A stretch of DNA of 64,000 nt from Planctomycetota bacterium (GCA_016930595.1 JAFGGJ010000002.1:50325-114324), one strand, 5' to 3'; positions 37,880 to 47,923 are shown, counted from the stretch's first letter. A program made the numbers and translations. Notes: generated by a model from the sequence alone, not told the origin.

Positions 37880-38214
37880 GACTGCTGGTGGTGGTTCTGA
37901 ATGAACGCGAGCATCTTGACGACGTGCTGGAAGCGTTGCTGACGCTGGACGTCCAGGGCGTTACTTCGGTTGAAAGCGAGGAGGTGATAAGCCTGCTCGC
38001 TCAGGAAGTGCCCATTTTCGCGGGGCTCAGGCACATGCTGACGGGCCCCAGGGAGCACAACATGACGATATTCAGCGTGTCGCAGAACGACGACGTGCTG
38101 GAGAAGTTCCGGGCGATGTTGAACGAGGTCGGGGTGGACATGAATAAAGAGGGATTCGGTTACGCGTTCACCGTGCCGGTTGAAGGCATGGCGGGGACGT
38201 TCCCCGAGGATTGA
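37876..38214 (+). CDS. Small PII-like regulatory protein, copy 2
   Basis: Paralogue of 36093-36434; 4-nt overlap with antiporter copy 2. Confidence 0.6.
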   Translation: MRLLVVVLNEREHLDDVLEALLTLDVQGVTSVESEEVISLLAQEVPIFAGLRHMLTGPREHNMTIFSVSQNDDVLEKFRAMLNEVGVDMNKEGFGYAFTVPVEGMAGTFPED

Positions 38215-38313
38215 CGCATGGCGCGGGTCTGCCGGCTCGCACGTTGCAGGCGGACACGCCCTGCGGTAAACTGGTGGCTGCCCGGGCGCTAAGCGCCGAG
38301 GGCGGGAGAGCGG

Positions 38314-40014
38314 ATGCAGATCAGGAAAATATCCCGGACCTACAAGACGGTGAGGCGCCTGTCGGAGATAGTGGGCGTGCTCGTCAAGTTCGGCTTCACC
38401 GACATAGTGGACCGGATAGGTCTCGGCGGCCTGCTGCCTGCCTCAAAGCGGCTCGTGGGGACGACGGAACTCTCGTCGAAGGAACGCGCTGCACTCCGGA
38501 TGCGCCGCGTTCTCGAAGAACTCGGGCCGACGTTCGTCAAGCTGGGCCAGATGCTTTCCACCCGCCCGGATATTCTGCCGCCGGAAATGATAGACGAACT
38601 CCGCAACCTCCAGGAAAGTGTGAACCCCCTGACCTACGAGACCGTCAGGAAAGAGCTGGTGGAAGGCATCGGGGGGAAGCTCGAAGACATTTTCGAAAGC
38701 GTGGACAGCGAGCCCATGGCGTCGGGATCCCTGGCTCAGGTGCACAGGGCCAGGCTGAAGGACGGCAGGAAGGTCGTCGTCAAGGTTCGCAGGCCGGGCT
38801 GCATGGAGTTTTTCGAAGGCGATATCGAGGTGTTGTCGTTCGTGGCCAAGCTGCTCGAGGACCATATCGAGGAAGCCAAGCTGTACAGGCCGTCGGGACT
38901 CGTCGAGGAATTCGCCGCGGCGGTCACCAGGGAGATGGATTTTCTGCACGAGGCCACGGTGATAGAGAATTTCCACAAGCACCTCGACGGAAACTACGAT
39001 GTGGTGCTGCCGGAGGTCGTCTGGGAGGCGACGTCGAGTTCGGTTATAACCATGAGCGAAGTGGAAGGCGAAAGCCTCGGCAGGGCTCTCAAGTCGAACA
39101 GGCCGCCGGACCGCCGTCTTATGAGGTTGATAATAAGAGTCTTCCTGACGCAGTACTTCGAGATGGGGCTGTTCCATGCCGATCCCCATCCGGGCAACCT
39201 GCGGCTCTGCGCCGATGGGCGCAAACTGGGACTGATAGACTTCGGCGCGGTCGGAATGCTTTCCGGGAGGGCGCTTACCGACATAGCTCTCCTGTACGTC
39301 GCTGTCAGCGATAACGAGCCCGAGCTTGCCGTCGCCGTGCTGGAGGAAGTGCTGACGGACAGCCTTCAGCCGCTGCCGGAGGGCGTCGAGAGAGAATTGC
39401 GCTGGCTTCTTGGCTACTACAGCGGCCTGCCGGCGCGCGAGGTGGAAGTCGAAAAGATCTTCGCGGAAATCGTCGATATCGCACGCAAATACCACCTGAC
39501 GCTTCCTTCGGAGTGGGTGCTGCTGGCGAGGTCGATGTCGATTCTTTTCAGCCTGGTGCGCGAGATCGACCCCGACATAAACGTGCTGGAAGAGGTAAAG
39601 CCGTATACGGGCAAGGTTGTCGGCAGGATCCTGTCGCCGAAAAAGGCCGGGAAAGCTATGGAGGTGTCGGCCTACAGGACGATGCGGCTCCTGGGGGACC
39701 TGCCCCGGGTGGGCCGTTTTGCATTGAGGCGCGTGCTGGGGGGCAAGTTCTCGCTGGACCTGCGTCATGAAGGAATTCAGGGGCTGGTAAGCGAGCTGGA
39801 AAGCGCCAGCAACAGGCTTTCCTTCAGCATTGTCATTGCGGCGGTGATAATGGGCTCGGCCACGATCATGTCGAGCGGAGTGGGCCCGAAGTGGGAATTC
39901 CTGGGTCAGATAGGGCTCGAAAACGTCTCTCTCCTCGGCATGGGGGGGTTCCTGGTTGCCGGATTGATGGGCATGGCACTGGCCCTGGCTATATATCGGT
40001 CGGGCAAATTATAG
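38314..40014 (+). CDS. ABC1/UbiB-family atypical kinase
   Basis: LGPTFVKLGQMLSTRPDILPPEMIDELRNLQ, GSLAQVHRARLKDGRKVVVKV, FHADPHPGNLRL, LIDFGAVG; C-terminal TM pair. Confidence 0.92.
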   Translation: MQIRKISRTYKTVRRLSEIVGVLVKFGFTDIVDRIGLGGLLPASKRLVGTTELSSKERAALRMRRVLEELGPTFVKLGQMLSTRPDILPPEMIDELRNLQESVNPLTYETVRKELVEGIGGKLEDIFESVDSEPMASGSLAQVHRARLKDGRKVVVKVRRPGCMEFFEGDIEVLSFVAKLLEDHIEEAKLYRPSGLVEEFAAAVTREMDFLHEATVIENFHKHLDGNYDVVLPEVVWEATSSSVITMSEVEGESLGRALKSNRPPDRRLMRLIIRVFLTQYFEMGLFHADPHPGNLRLCADGRKLGLIDFGAVGMLSGRALTDIALLYVAVSDNEPELAVAVLEEVLTDSLQPLPEGVERELRWLLGYYSGLPAREVEVEKIFAEIVDIARKYHLTLPSEWVLLARSMSILFSLVREIDPDINVLEEVKPYTGKVVGRILSPKKAGKAMEVSAYRTMRLLGDLPRVGRFALRRVLGGKFSLDLRHEGIQGLVSELESASNRLSFSIVIAAVIMGSATIMSSGVGPKWEFLGQIGLENVSLLGMGGFLVAGLMGMALALAIYRSGKL

Positions 40015-40034
40015 GGTAATTGTTGGGTTATCGC

Positions 40035-40063
40035 TTGATAATCAGGTCTGAACGTCCGATAAT
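40035..40063 (+). promoter_or_regulatory. Sigma70-like promoter
   Basis: TTGATA, 17-bp spacer, GATAAT, upstream of gene at 40105. Confidence 0.5.
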
Positions 40064-40104
40064 AAGAGTGTGGTTGTGGGTGAATTCCTCGGTGGAGGCG
40101 TAGC

Positions 40105-40905
40105 ATGAGCATACGCAGGGTTTCAGGCTGCCTGCTCTTTGCGCTGCCGGTTCTGCTGGCGGCGGGATGCAGCAGGTACAACAGGAATGCGGAGAGTTTC
40201 GAGGTGCTGGGCGGGTACTGGGCCATCAGCATCGAGACTGCGGAGAGCGCGTTCGCCGGAGGCGACAACTGGAACCTCCTGTCCGACGCCGGACTGGACG
40301 ACGAATGCGACACGTATTACGGCGAGTTCTTCTACCATAAGGGGCAGGATTCCTATGGGCTGGGTTTCGGTACGTGGTCCAGTTCGGGGCAGGCGACGCT
40401 GGGCAGCGACCTGGTGTATGGCGGCACGACGTTCACGAACGGCAGCACGGTCCACTCGTCGGTGGACATGAACCAGTACCGCCTTATCGTGTCCTCACGC
40501 GAACAGCAGCAGACTCAGCAGGCGTTGTCGGCCATCTCGTTCGTGATCGAATACCTCGACTTCAGCATAGACATGTATGACGTGGGCGCTCCAGCCACCA
40601 GGGCCACGTTCGACGACAGCGCGATGATGTTTCTTTTCGGCTACGCCTACGAATGGGGGACGGGGACGGGACAGGTTTATTTCGTAGACGCCAAGTACAT
40701 GAACCTGGACTGGGTGCGCATCGGCCACACCGGCGGGGAATACCTGGACGTTACAGGCGGGGTGAAATGGACGATGGGCAGCACGACGTCGAATTCGACC
40801 ATCATGGTGGGCTACCGGTACCTGGACATGGACCTGGATAATTCCGGCGACACACTGAAATTTTCGATGGAAGGCCCGGTGCTGGGCTTTACCGCCAAGT
40901 TCTGA
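40105..40905 (+). CDS. Lipoprotein, possible beta-barrel
   Basis: Lipobox LLAAGC; alternating beta-strand-like pattern ending in aromatic residue (GFTAKF). Confidence 0.6.
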   Translation: MSIRRVSGCLLFALPVLLAAGCSRYNRNAESFEVLGGYWAISIETAESAFAGGDNWNLLSDAGLDDECDTYYGEFFYHKGQDSYGLGFGTWSSSGQATLGSDLVYGGTTFTNGSTVHSSVDMNQYRLIVSSREQQQTQQALSAISFVIEYLDFSIDMYDVGAPATRATFDDSAMMFLFGYAYEWGTGTGQVYFVDAKYMNLDWVRIGHTGGEYLDVTGGVKWTMGSTTSNSTIMVGYRYLDMDLDNSGDTLKFSMEGPVLGFTAKF

Positions 40906-40933
40906 CGGCGGCAGGAGTTACCGGGGGCGCGGC

Positions 40934-41593
40934 CTAAAGCGCCCCCGCGACGGCTTCTTCCAGGGACAGGGTGCTCCTGCAGCCCCAGCGGACGAGCAGC
41001 GCCATTAGTGCCGGCGTCTTGAAGTGGCCGTGAGCGAAAGCGCTGTAGTAAAGGCGGGCTTCCCTGTAACATGCGACCCCCGTGAGCGCCTTGATGCCGT
41101 CCCTCTCCACAATGGGGCCGAGCGCGGAACCACCGCCCACGATGTAGATGTGCTCTTCGCCGTAACCCTTTGCCATGGCCGCGTCTATGATTCCGGCGGC
41201 GGCGCACCTGCCGCAGCGGGCGCAGCGGTCATGGATGCCTTTGTTCTCCCGGATGCAGCCGTCAACCGCGGTGATGCAGTGCGGCAGGAAAATGCCGCGG
41301 CGCCGGTGCGGAACGGCGTCGAAAAGAGGCCGGGAAACACGGTTCCAGATCCCGGCCCAGACGAAGTCACGGAGCATCCAGCCTTTGTCGTTATAGGCAA
41401 TTTCGACCGGGTCTTCGACCACGGTGATGCCGCGCCGGGCGAGAGCGCCGGCGATCAGGGCTTCCCGTTCTTCAACGGCGGCGATTACGCCGTCCAGCGG
41501 GACGTCTCCCGCCGGCGAACCCGCCATTATTTCATCTGCGATCGCCGCGGCTTTACGATACACGCCGGGGGCATCGAGAACGACATCGGGCAT
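40934..41593 (-). CDS. DUF116-like Cys-rich protein
   Basis: LPHCITAVDGCIRENKGIHDRCARCGRCAAAGI; Rossmann-like GGGSALGPIVER; GVACYREARL. Confidence 0.6.
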   Translation of the reverse strand: MPDVVLDAPGVYRKAAAIADEIMAGSPAGDVPLDGVIAAVEEREALIAGALARRGITVVEDPVEIAYNDKGWMLRDFVWAGIWNRVSRPLFDAVPHRRRGIFLPHCITAVDGCIRENKGIHDRCARCGRCAAAGIIDAAMAKGYGEEHIYIVGGGSALGPIVERDGIKALTGVACYREARLYYSAFAHGHFKTPALMALLVRWGCRSTLSLEEAVAGAL

Positions 41594-41680
41594 TCGTGTA
41601 TGCTCCGCAAGGCTGACGGGACTATCTTAGGCTTCCTGCGGCAACGGGTCAAGGCCATGGGAAGGTCACCGCTGGTGAAA

Positions 41681-41713
41681 AGAAACCGGAGCGTCCCCCG
41701 CGGGAACGCTCCG
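41681..41713 (-). terminator. Intrinsic terminator downstream of the PKD lipoprotein gene
   Basis: CCGGAGCGTCCC-CCGC-GGGAACGCTCCGG; minus strand followed by TTTCTTTT. Confidence 0.8.
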
Positions 41714-41734
41714 GCCTGTAATACACAATCGTTC

Positions 41735-43900
41735 TTACTGCAGTATGCCTACCACGATCGGGTTTCGAGTGTTGCCCTGGTAACCGTCGCTGCAGAAGGA
41801 AAGGTCGACTCTGTCATTGGCTACGACCGCTGCGCCGTAATTGTTCGCGGGCGTGGCGACCCAGTCGGCAATGAGCGTCGTGCACGGCCAGAAGAACGGG
41901 TGAGGCGGGTTTTCGTCATTGGACATGGCGATGTCGGGCGCCAGCCACGGTCCGCCCTGCATGTAGTCGGTGCCGGTGTCCCACGTGGGCGCGCCGGTAT
42001 TCCACGTGACGACGGCTTCATCCCAGGCGGACGTACACCTGTACATGCTCAGCGTGTCGGAAGCGCCGCCGGCGCCGTTTTCACGGTAGCAGAAGATAAT
42101 AAGGCCGGCGCTGAGGATCGTGTCGGAACCGACTTCGGCGGTGACGTCGCACTGCCAGAGGAGGTGCTGGGTCTCGCCGGTATACCCGTCGCAGTGTATG
42201 TGGTTGTCTCCGTAATTGGTGTCCGGAGAACCTTCATGGATACTGGCGTCCTGGTCGCCGGCGGTGGTGCCGTGGTCCAGGAAGTGGCTGAGGTACGAGT
42301 GGCCGGAGCCGGTGTCTACGACGGTTATAATCATGGAGGCGAGGTCCGTGGACGCTCCGTCATCAACCTTTATCGTAACCATGTAGATGCCTTCGGCGGT
42401 GAAGTCATGCGTGATGGTCGGATCGGTGGCGACAGCGGGATATTGCGGGCCGGTCCCGTCGCCGAAGTTCCATTCGTGGCCGATGATGGCTCCGGTGGAA
42501 TCGGAAGCGTCGGCCGTAATGGTGGCAGGGAAGGATCCGGCGTTTATATAGTAGACGTAGGGGAGGGCCGGCGTTTCGCCGCCGATGTGGTTCTGGGCGT
42601 TTGGATCTATAATGGCGCCAGCGGTTGTCTTGCAGTTCGCCAGGAGCGGCGGGGCATTCGCCGTGATCGTCACGACGTCATACGCGTAAGTGGTGCCGTC
42701 GAAGATGCGCAGCCACAGGTAATACGTGCCAGGTGTGCTGTAGGTGTGCGTCAGCGGGACGGCGTCGGTGGTGGCTGAAGCGGATATGTTTTCCCACGTC
42801 GCTCCGGTGGGATCGGTCGGGCTCGTGTGTTCAAAGGCCCATGCGTATTCGGTGATGGTGCCCACGGAATGCTCGTTGCTCATCTGCACCAGCACCGGCG
42901 CATTGGCCGTCAGGGTCAGGTAGTCGGCGACGCCGCCCGGCGGCGCCGTGTTCGAATAAATGACCGCTGCAAGGTCTGCGACGACGAAGCTCTGCGAGAC
43001 GGTATCCGTAAAGCCGTTCTCGTCCGTGATGGTGAGCGACACGGAATACGTGTTTTCCGCACTGTAGGTGTGCTGGATGGTGGGGCTGGCGGTGTCGGCG
43101 GTGCCGTCGCCGAAGTCCCAGTGGTAGTTGGTGATGGTCGTGTTGTTGGCGGTGCAGCCGGAAGCGTCGAAGTCCACGGGAATGCCGGGTGCGCCGCTGC
43201 CGGGCATGGTGAAGGAAGCGGTGAGTTCCACGACCTTGACCGCTATGGTGTCGGTGCCCGAGCCGGGGGCGTCGGTGGTTATCCGGACGGCGGCGATGTA
43301 GTCGTTGGCGGCCGCGTAGGTGTAGTTGTACGTGGCCGTGGGCGGCGTGGTGCTGGCGTCGGCGGAGAAGGGGCCGGCGCCGTAGTTGAAGTCCCATTCG
43401 TAAAGCGTTATGTTCGCCCCGGGTCCGGGGTTGCTTCCGGAGGCGTCGAACGTTACCTGGTCGTCCGCCGCGCTTACCCGGCCGATGCACACGATGTTGG
43501 GAGTCGAGGTGACGCTCGCAGCCGGAAAGACCTGGATCGTCCGGGTGGTCGTCGCGGTTGCGCCTTCGTCATCGGTTACGCGCAGCCAAACGACGTAAGT
43601 CCCGGGCGAGTTATACGTGTTATTGGTGGTGGGGCTGCCTCCGCTTGCCGTGATGTTGGGCGTCATGCCGTCAAAGTCGAAGTCCCATTCGTACAGCGAA
43701 ATGGCGCCGCCGTCGGGATCGCTCGAAGCCGAAGCGTCCATGTTGACCAGAATCGGATAAGTGGTGCTGGTCTGAGGACTTGCCGTAAATGAAGCGTTGG
43801 GCGGAGCTTCGTTCTTCCCGAGGCCGACCAGTTGGCCTCCACAGCCCGCAAGAATCACCAGGGCGATTGCAATGGCCGTTATTGATAGAAACGCACGCAT
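41735..43900 (-). CDS. Lipoprotein with multiple PKD domains and a C-terminal DNRLRE-like domain
   Basis: Lipobox LVILAGC; repeated YEWDFDFDG / YHWDFGDGT / HEWNFGDGT and TYSVSLTITDE; DASIHEGSPDTNYGDNHIHCDGYTGETQHLLWQCDV. Confidence 0.85.
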   Translation of the reverse strand: MRAFLSITAIAIALVILAGCGGQLVGLGKNEAPPNASFTASPQTSTTYPILVNMDASASSDPDGGAISLYEWDFDFDGMTPNITASGGSPTTNNTYNSPGTYVVWLRVTDDEGATATTTRTIQVFPAASVTSTPNIVCIGRVSAADDQVTFDASGSNPGPGANITLYEWDFNYGAGPFSADASTTPPTATYNYTYAAANDYIAAVRITTDAPGSGTDTIAVKVVELTASFTMPGSGAPGIPVDFDASGCTANNTTITNYHWDFGDGTADTASPTIQHTYSAENTYSVSLTITDENGFTDTVSQSFVVADLAAVIYSNTAPPGGVADYLTLTANAPVLVQMSNEHSVGTITEYAWAFEHTSPTDPTGATWENISASATTDAVPLTHTYSTPGTYYLWLRIFDGTTYAYDVVTITANAPPLLANCKTTAGAIIDPNAQNHIGGETPALPYVYYINAGSFPATITADASDSTGAIIGHEWNFGDGTGPQYPAVATDPTITHDFTAEGIYMVTIKVDDGASTDLASMIITVVDTGSGHSYLSHFLDHGTTAGDQDASIHEGSPDTNYGDNHIHCDGYTGETQHLLWQCDVTAEVGSDTILSAGLIIFCYRENGAGGASDTLSMYRCTSAWDEAVVTWNTGAPTWDTGTDYMQGGPWLAPDIAMSNDENPPHPFFWPCTTLIADWVATPANNYGAAVVANDRVDLSFCSDGYQGNTRNPIVVGILQ

Positions 43901-43950
43901 CTGGTATCCTCCCTAACTGCAGATTCCCAAAGAAACTTACCCACGGAAAT

Positions 43951-43979
43951 ATTATATCGCGCGGGTAAAGCAATTGCAA
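43951..43979 (-). promoter_or_regulatory. Sigma70-like promoter for the PKD lipoprotein
   Basis: Minus strand TTGCAA, 17-bp spacer, TATAAT. Confidence 0.7.
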
Positions 43980-44192
43980 TATTGTAGTGGGTTTAAAGGA
44001 CTAATGCGCGGACAAATAAAATAATGGGGCGAAAAAGATATTCGTGGTATAGACGTTCAACAATGGCTTGTATCCCGTTGCGGTGAAGCGTTCCCGCCGG
44101 CCATACCGGCTTTATTCTTGCCCGGCGGAGAACCTGCGTTACAATCCCCGGTTGCGCAAACGACGCTCTTTTCATTGCACGGGGAACGATCC

Positions 44193-45089
44193 ATGCTCCT
44201 TTCGGGCTTTTCATTCGTCAGAAACGCGAACAGGCTCTACTACCCCGTGGCCGAGTCGGTAAGGTCCATTCTGCCGGCCGTGGATGAATTCGTGCTCGTA
44301 TACTGTGCCGGCGACGAAGACGACAACACGCTGGAAGTCATATCCGCCATAGGGGATAAAAAACTGCGTATACTCGAACGACCGTGGCCCGGCAGGGAGG
44401 AAGCCGGCGATCACGTGTATTCATACCTGACGAACCAGGCCCTCGACGAGTGTTCGGGCGAGTGGTGCTTCTACCTGCAGGCGGACGAAGTGGCGCATGA
44501 GGACGACCTGCCTGCCTTGCGCAAACGTTGCGAATCCCTGGCGCAAGACGGGCGCGTCCAGGCCATGCTTTTCGACTATCTCCACTTCTGGGGAGATTAC
44601 CGCCACTACCACAGGAGCCACGGCTGGTACAGGAAAGAGATAAGGATAGTGAGGAACGGCATAGGGTTGCGGTCGAAGGGAGACGCTCAGTCGTTCAGGT
44701 TCAGGGACGGCGGGAAGGCGGTTGCGGCCGAATCCGGCGCCCGGATTTTTCACTACGGATACACGAGGCCGCCGGACGTGATGAAGAACAAGGTGAACCG
44801 GGCGAGCGCGGTCTATCACGGGGAAGGGGGACCTGAGATGGGAGAGGCGGAATTCGACTACGGGCCGCTGGAGCGCCTGGCGGTGTTCGAGGGGACGCAT
44901 CCTGCGGTTATGAAGGATCGCATAGCCGCTCTGAGCTGGCAGGGCAGCTTGAGGGAAACCGACCCGCCCGGCATGAAACGTTCTTGCCACAAGCACGAAC
45001 GCCTCAAGTACAGGATGCTCACGGCACTGGAAAACGCGACCGGCTGGGACCTGGGACACAAAAACTACCGGAAGATTATCAGGGGGTAA
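44193..45089 (+). CDS. Glycosyltransferase family 2-like protein
   Basis: SFVRNANRLYYPVAESVRSILPAVDEFVLVYCAGDEDDNTLE; QADEVAHEDDLPAL. Confidence 0.75.
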   Translation: MLLSGFSFVRNANRLYYPVAESVRSILPAVDEFVLVYCAGDEDDNTLEVISAIGDKKLRILERPWPGREEAGDHVYSYLTNQALDECSGEWCFYLQADEVAHEDDLPALRKRCESLAQDGRVQAMLFDYLHFWGDYRHYHRSHGWYRKEIRIVRNGIGLRSKGDAQSFRFRDGGKAVAAESGARIFHYGYTRPPDVMKNKVNRASAVYHGEGGPEMGEAEFDYGPLERLAVFEGTHPAVMKDRIAALSWQGSLRETDPPGMKRSCHKHERLKYRMLTALENATGWDLGHKNYRKIIRG

Positions 45090-45874
45090 TGGGAATGCCG
45101 GACGAGCGGGAGAAAATTTCGGTGACCGTCGTTACCCTGAACGAAGAGAAGAACATCGGACCGTGCCTGGAGAGCGTCGCGTGGGCGGATGAAGTGATAG
45201 TCCTCGACAGCGGCAGCACGGATCGCACGGTTGCAATCGCCAGGGAGCACACCGACAAGGTTCACGTGGAAGAATGGCGCGGGTACGGCGGACAGAAGAA
45301 CCGCGCCGTGGAACTCGCCTCTGGACCGTGGGTGTTGTCACTGGACGCGGATGAGCGCGTTTCGCCGGATCTGGCGGAAGAAATCCGCCGGGCGGCGGAA
45401 AACAAATCAGCGGTCGCATACCAGATCCGCAGAAAAAACTACTACCGCGGGCAGTGGATAAGACACGGCGGCTGGTGGCCCGACTGGACCACGCGCCTGT
45501 TCCGCAAGGGTAAGGCGGCCTTCAGCGAGCCGCGCGTGCACGAGTCGCTGCAGGTCCGGGGGGAGACCGGGCGGTTGAGCGGTGTCATCGAGCACCATTC
45601 GTTCCGGTCCGCGGCGGATTTCCTGGAACGCGCGCGCAGCTACGCAGTGCTTGGCGCGCAGGATCGCTTCGAGCGGCGGAAGAAGGCCGGCCTGTTCAGC
45701 GCCGTGGGCCGCGCGAAGTTCATGTTCTTCAAGACCTATCTCCTGCGGGCGGGCTTCCTGGACGGCGCAGCGGGAATGCTGATAGCCGTTTCGAACGCAA
45801 TTGGGGTCTTCTACAGGTACATGCTGCTGCGCGAAATGTGGCGGGATGCAGAACGCAATGGACGCGGGGATTGA
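45089..45874 (+). CDS. Glycosyltransferase family 2 (LPS core/KdtX-like)
   Basis: ISVTVVTLNEEKNIGPCLESVAWADEVIVLDSGSTDRT, WVLSLDADERVSPDLAEEI. Confidence 0.88.
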   Translation: MGMPDEREKISVTVVTLNEEKNIGPCLESVAWADEVIVLDSGSTDRTVAIAREHTDKVHVEEWRGYGGQKNRAVELASGPWVLSLDADERVSPDLAEEIRRAAENKSAVAYQIRRKNYYRGQWIRHGGWWPDWTTRLFRKGKAAFSEPRVHESLQVRGETGRLSGVIEHHSFRSAADFLERARSYAVLGAQDRFERRKKAGLFSAVGRAKFMFFKTYLLRAGFLDGAAGMLIAVSNAIGVFYRYMLLREMWRDAERNGRGD

Positions 45875-45881
45875 GGCCCGG

Positions 45882-46685
45882 ATGAAAACCAGCATCATCG
45901 TCGCAACGTACAACGCCCCGGAATATCTCCGGAAGGTCCTGGCCGGTTTCCTGGTGCAGACCGTCCGGCCGCATGAATTGGTGATTGCCGACGACGGTTC
46001 CGGACCGGAGACCGCCGGCGTGGTGAAGGAGTATTCCGAAAAGGTGGATTTCCCGGTGATGCACACCTGGCAGGAAGACCGCGGCTTCCGCGTCGCCGCC
46101 GCCAGGAACAACGCCACCAGGAAGGCTACCGGCGACTACCTCATATACGTGGACGGCGATTGCATACCGGGGCCGCGTTTCGTAGAGGATCACATGAGAG
46201 TCGCAGCGCGGGACCGTTTCATCCAGGGCAAGAGGATAATGGTTACGCAGGCGGGAAAAGACGATGTGGACGGCAGCGAAAGCCTCGGTGAACTGATCAG
46301 GCTGCTGTTGTCGAGGAAGATAAAAAAGGCGCATCACCTGCTGCGGATTCCGGGGCTTGCTGTGAAGAAGAGGGGCATGAGGGGAATCCGCAGTTGCAAC
46401 TTCGCCCTTCACCGGGATAACCTCGAGAAGGTCAATGGCTGGAACGAGGAGTTCGAAGGCTGGGGCAGGGAGGACAGCGAACTGGCCGTGCGGTTGGTGC
46501 GCGTCGGCGTGGAACGGCGGGACCTGCTCTTTTCCGGCATCGTGTTCCACCTGCCTCACGAAGAACACGACCAGGACGGCCTGGCGAACAACAACCGGTT
46601 GCTGAAAGAAGCCTGGGAAGGCCCCACTTTCGTCAAGCGGGGACTCGAACGGAACGAAACCGGGCCGGACGGCGCTCAGACCTGA
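45882..46685 (+). CDS. Glycosyltransferase family 2
   Basis: TSIIVATYNAPEYLRKVLAGFLVQTVRPHELVIADDGS, YVDGDCIPGPRFVEDH, GWGREDSELAVRLVR. Confidence 0.88.
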   Translation: MKTSIIVATYNAPEYLRKVLAGFLVQTVRPHELVIADDGSGPETAGVVKEYSEKVDFPVMHTWQEDRGFRVAAARNNATRKATGDYLIYVDGDCIPGPRFVEDHMRVAARDRFIQGKRIMVTQAGKDDVDGSESLGELIRLLLSRKIKKAHHLLRIPGLAVKKRGMRGIRSCNFALHRDNLEKVNGWNEEFEGWGREDSELAVRLVRVGVERRDLLFSGIVFHLPHEEHDQDGLANNNRLLKEAWEGPTFVKRGLERNETGPDGAQT

Positions 46686-47797
46686 GGGGCCACCGCCGTA
46701 GTGTCGCCTTCCACAAAGCTGACGGGGATTATCTCGGTGCGGAATGCGTCGTAGCCCCGCTGGACGCGTTCCAGGATGAGTTCTCCGGCGGCAACGCCCA
46801 TGTCCCTGGCGTTGAAATCTACTCCCGTCAGCACCTTGCCGGCGGTTTTCTCGCCCGCGGCAAACCCGACCACGCTCACGTCCTCAGGGACGTTCACGCC
46901 GTTTTCGTTAAGATAGGTGATCGCTCCTTCGGCGTCCCCTCCGCCGAAGCACACGATGGCCGTGGCCCTGCGCCCGTTTTCCCAGAATTCCCGGATGCTT
47001 GCATGGGCGTCTTCGATGGTCCTTTCCACCACCCGCAGGGCGTGGCTTTCGTCCCGGACGTCGATGCCCGCCATTTCCATGCCTATCCTGAAGCCGGCGA
47101 ACCGTTCACGCGCCGCCGTGTCGATGTAATGCTTGTCTTCGGGGTCGGGCTCCGACCTCAAAAGGCCCCCCAGGAATACGATCTGCCTGTGGCCGAAGTC
47201 GAGCAGATGCTTGGTCATCAGCAGGCTTCCCTTTAAATTGTCCGCCACGACGGAATCGTAGCCCAGGCCGCTTGCGTCGTGGTCGACGAAGATCATGGGC
47301 TTCCCGACCTTCCGCAGCAGCGATATGAACTGCTTGCCCACGGGGCCTATGACGACGTAGCCGTCGACAAGGTCTTCGTGCAGGTTGGCTGATTCATCCG
47401 CGTGGCCCAGCCCGCTTTCGTTTATCACCAGGAGGCTGCGGTCAGCGCCAGCGAGCGCTTCCTGTATCCCCGCCAGGACGTTGGCATAGAAGCCCTTCCC
47501 CATGTATGTGCCGGCATGCATGGGCGCCAGGAACCCCACGACGTGCGTCATGCCGTCGGCATGGCGGGCCGGTTTGTCCACCACGAATATCCCGCGCCCC
47601 TGCTCGGATCGGAGCACGCCGCGGTCCACCAGCCGGTAAAGAGCCCTTTCCACCGTGGATTTGGCCACGTTGAAATTCTGCGACAATTCCCGGATCGACG
47701 GTATGCGCCCGCCTCGGGGGATTTCGCCCAGGGCTATTTTTTTCACGATCGATTCGGCGACGTGCATGTAATACGGCGTGCGTTTGCTGTCGGGCAC
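46676..47797 (-). CDS. GntR-HTH / LacI-type ligand-binding hybrid transcriptional regulator
   Basis: GRIPSIRELSQNFNVAKSTVERALYRLVDRGVLRSEQGRGIFV; DNLKGSLLMTKHLLDFGHRQIVFLGG; GTG start after AAAGGAA. Confidence 0.85.
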   Translation of the reverse strand: MPDSKRTPYYMHVAESIVKKIALGEIPRGGRIPSIRELSQNFNVAKSTVERALYRLVDRGVLRSEQGRGIFVVDKPARHADGMTHVVGFLAPMHAGTYMGKGFYANVLAGIQEALAGADRSLLVINESGLGHADESANLHEDLVDGYVVIGPVGKQFISLLRKVGKPMIFVDHDASGLGYDSVVADNLKGSLLMTKHLLDFGHRQIVFLGGLLRSEPDPEDKHYIDTAARERFAGFRIGMEMAGIDVRDESHALRVVERTIEDAHASIREFWENGRRATAIVCFGGGDAEGAITYLNENGVNVPEDVSVVGFAAGEKTAGKVLTGVDFNARDMGVAAGELILERVQRGYDAFRTEIIPVSFVEGDTTAVAPQV

Positions 47798-47923
47798 GTG
47801 GTATTCCTTTCCCGGACACCATGACGGTCCCCGGTGTTTCATTATAGGCGGCTTCGGTATTCTGCAACCGTCTGTACGCCTGCCGGCCGCCGGATCGTCG
47901 CCCCGCCGCCCCTTTCGGTAACT

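Noticed and set aside
36093-38214. Recent duplication or gene conversion of antiporter-PII cassettes
   Set aside because: Abundant synonymous divergence even in the identical protein block; duplication is old
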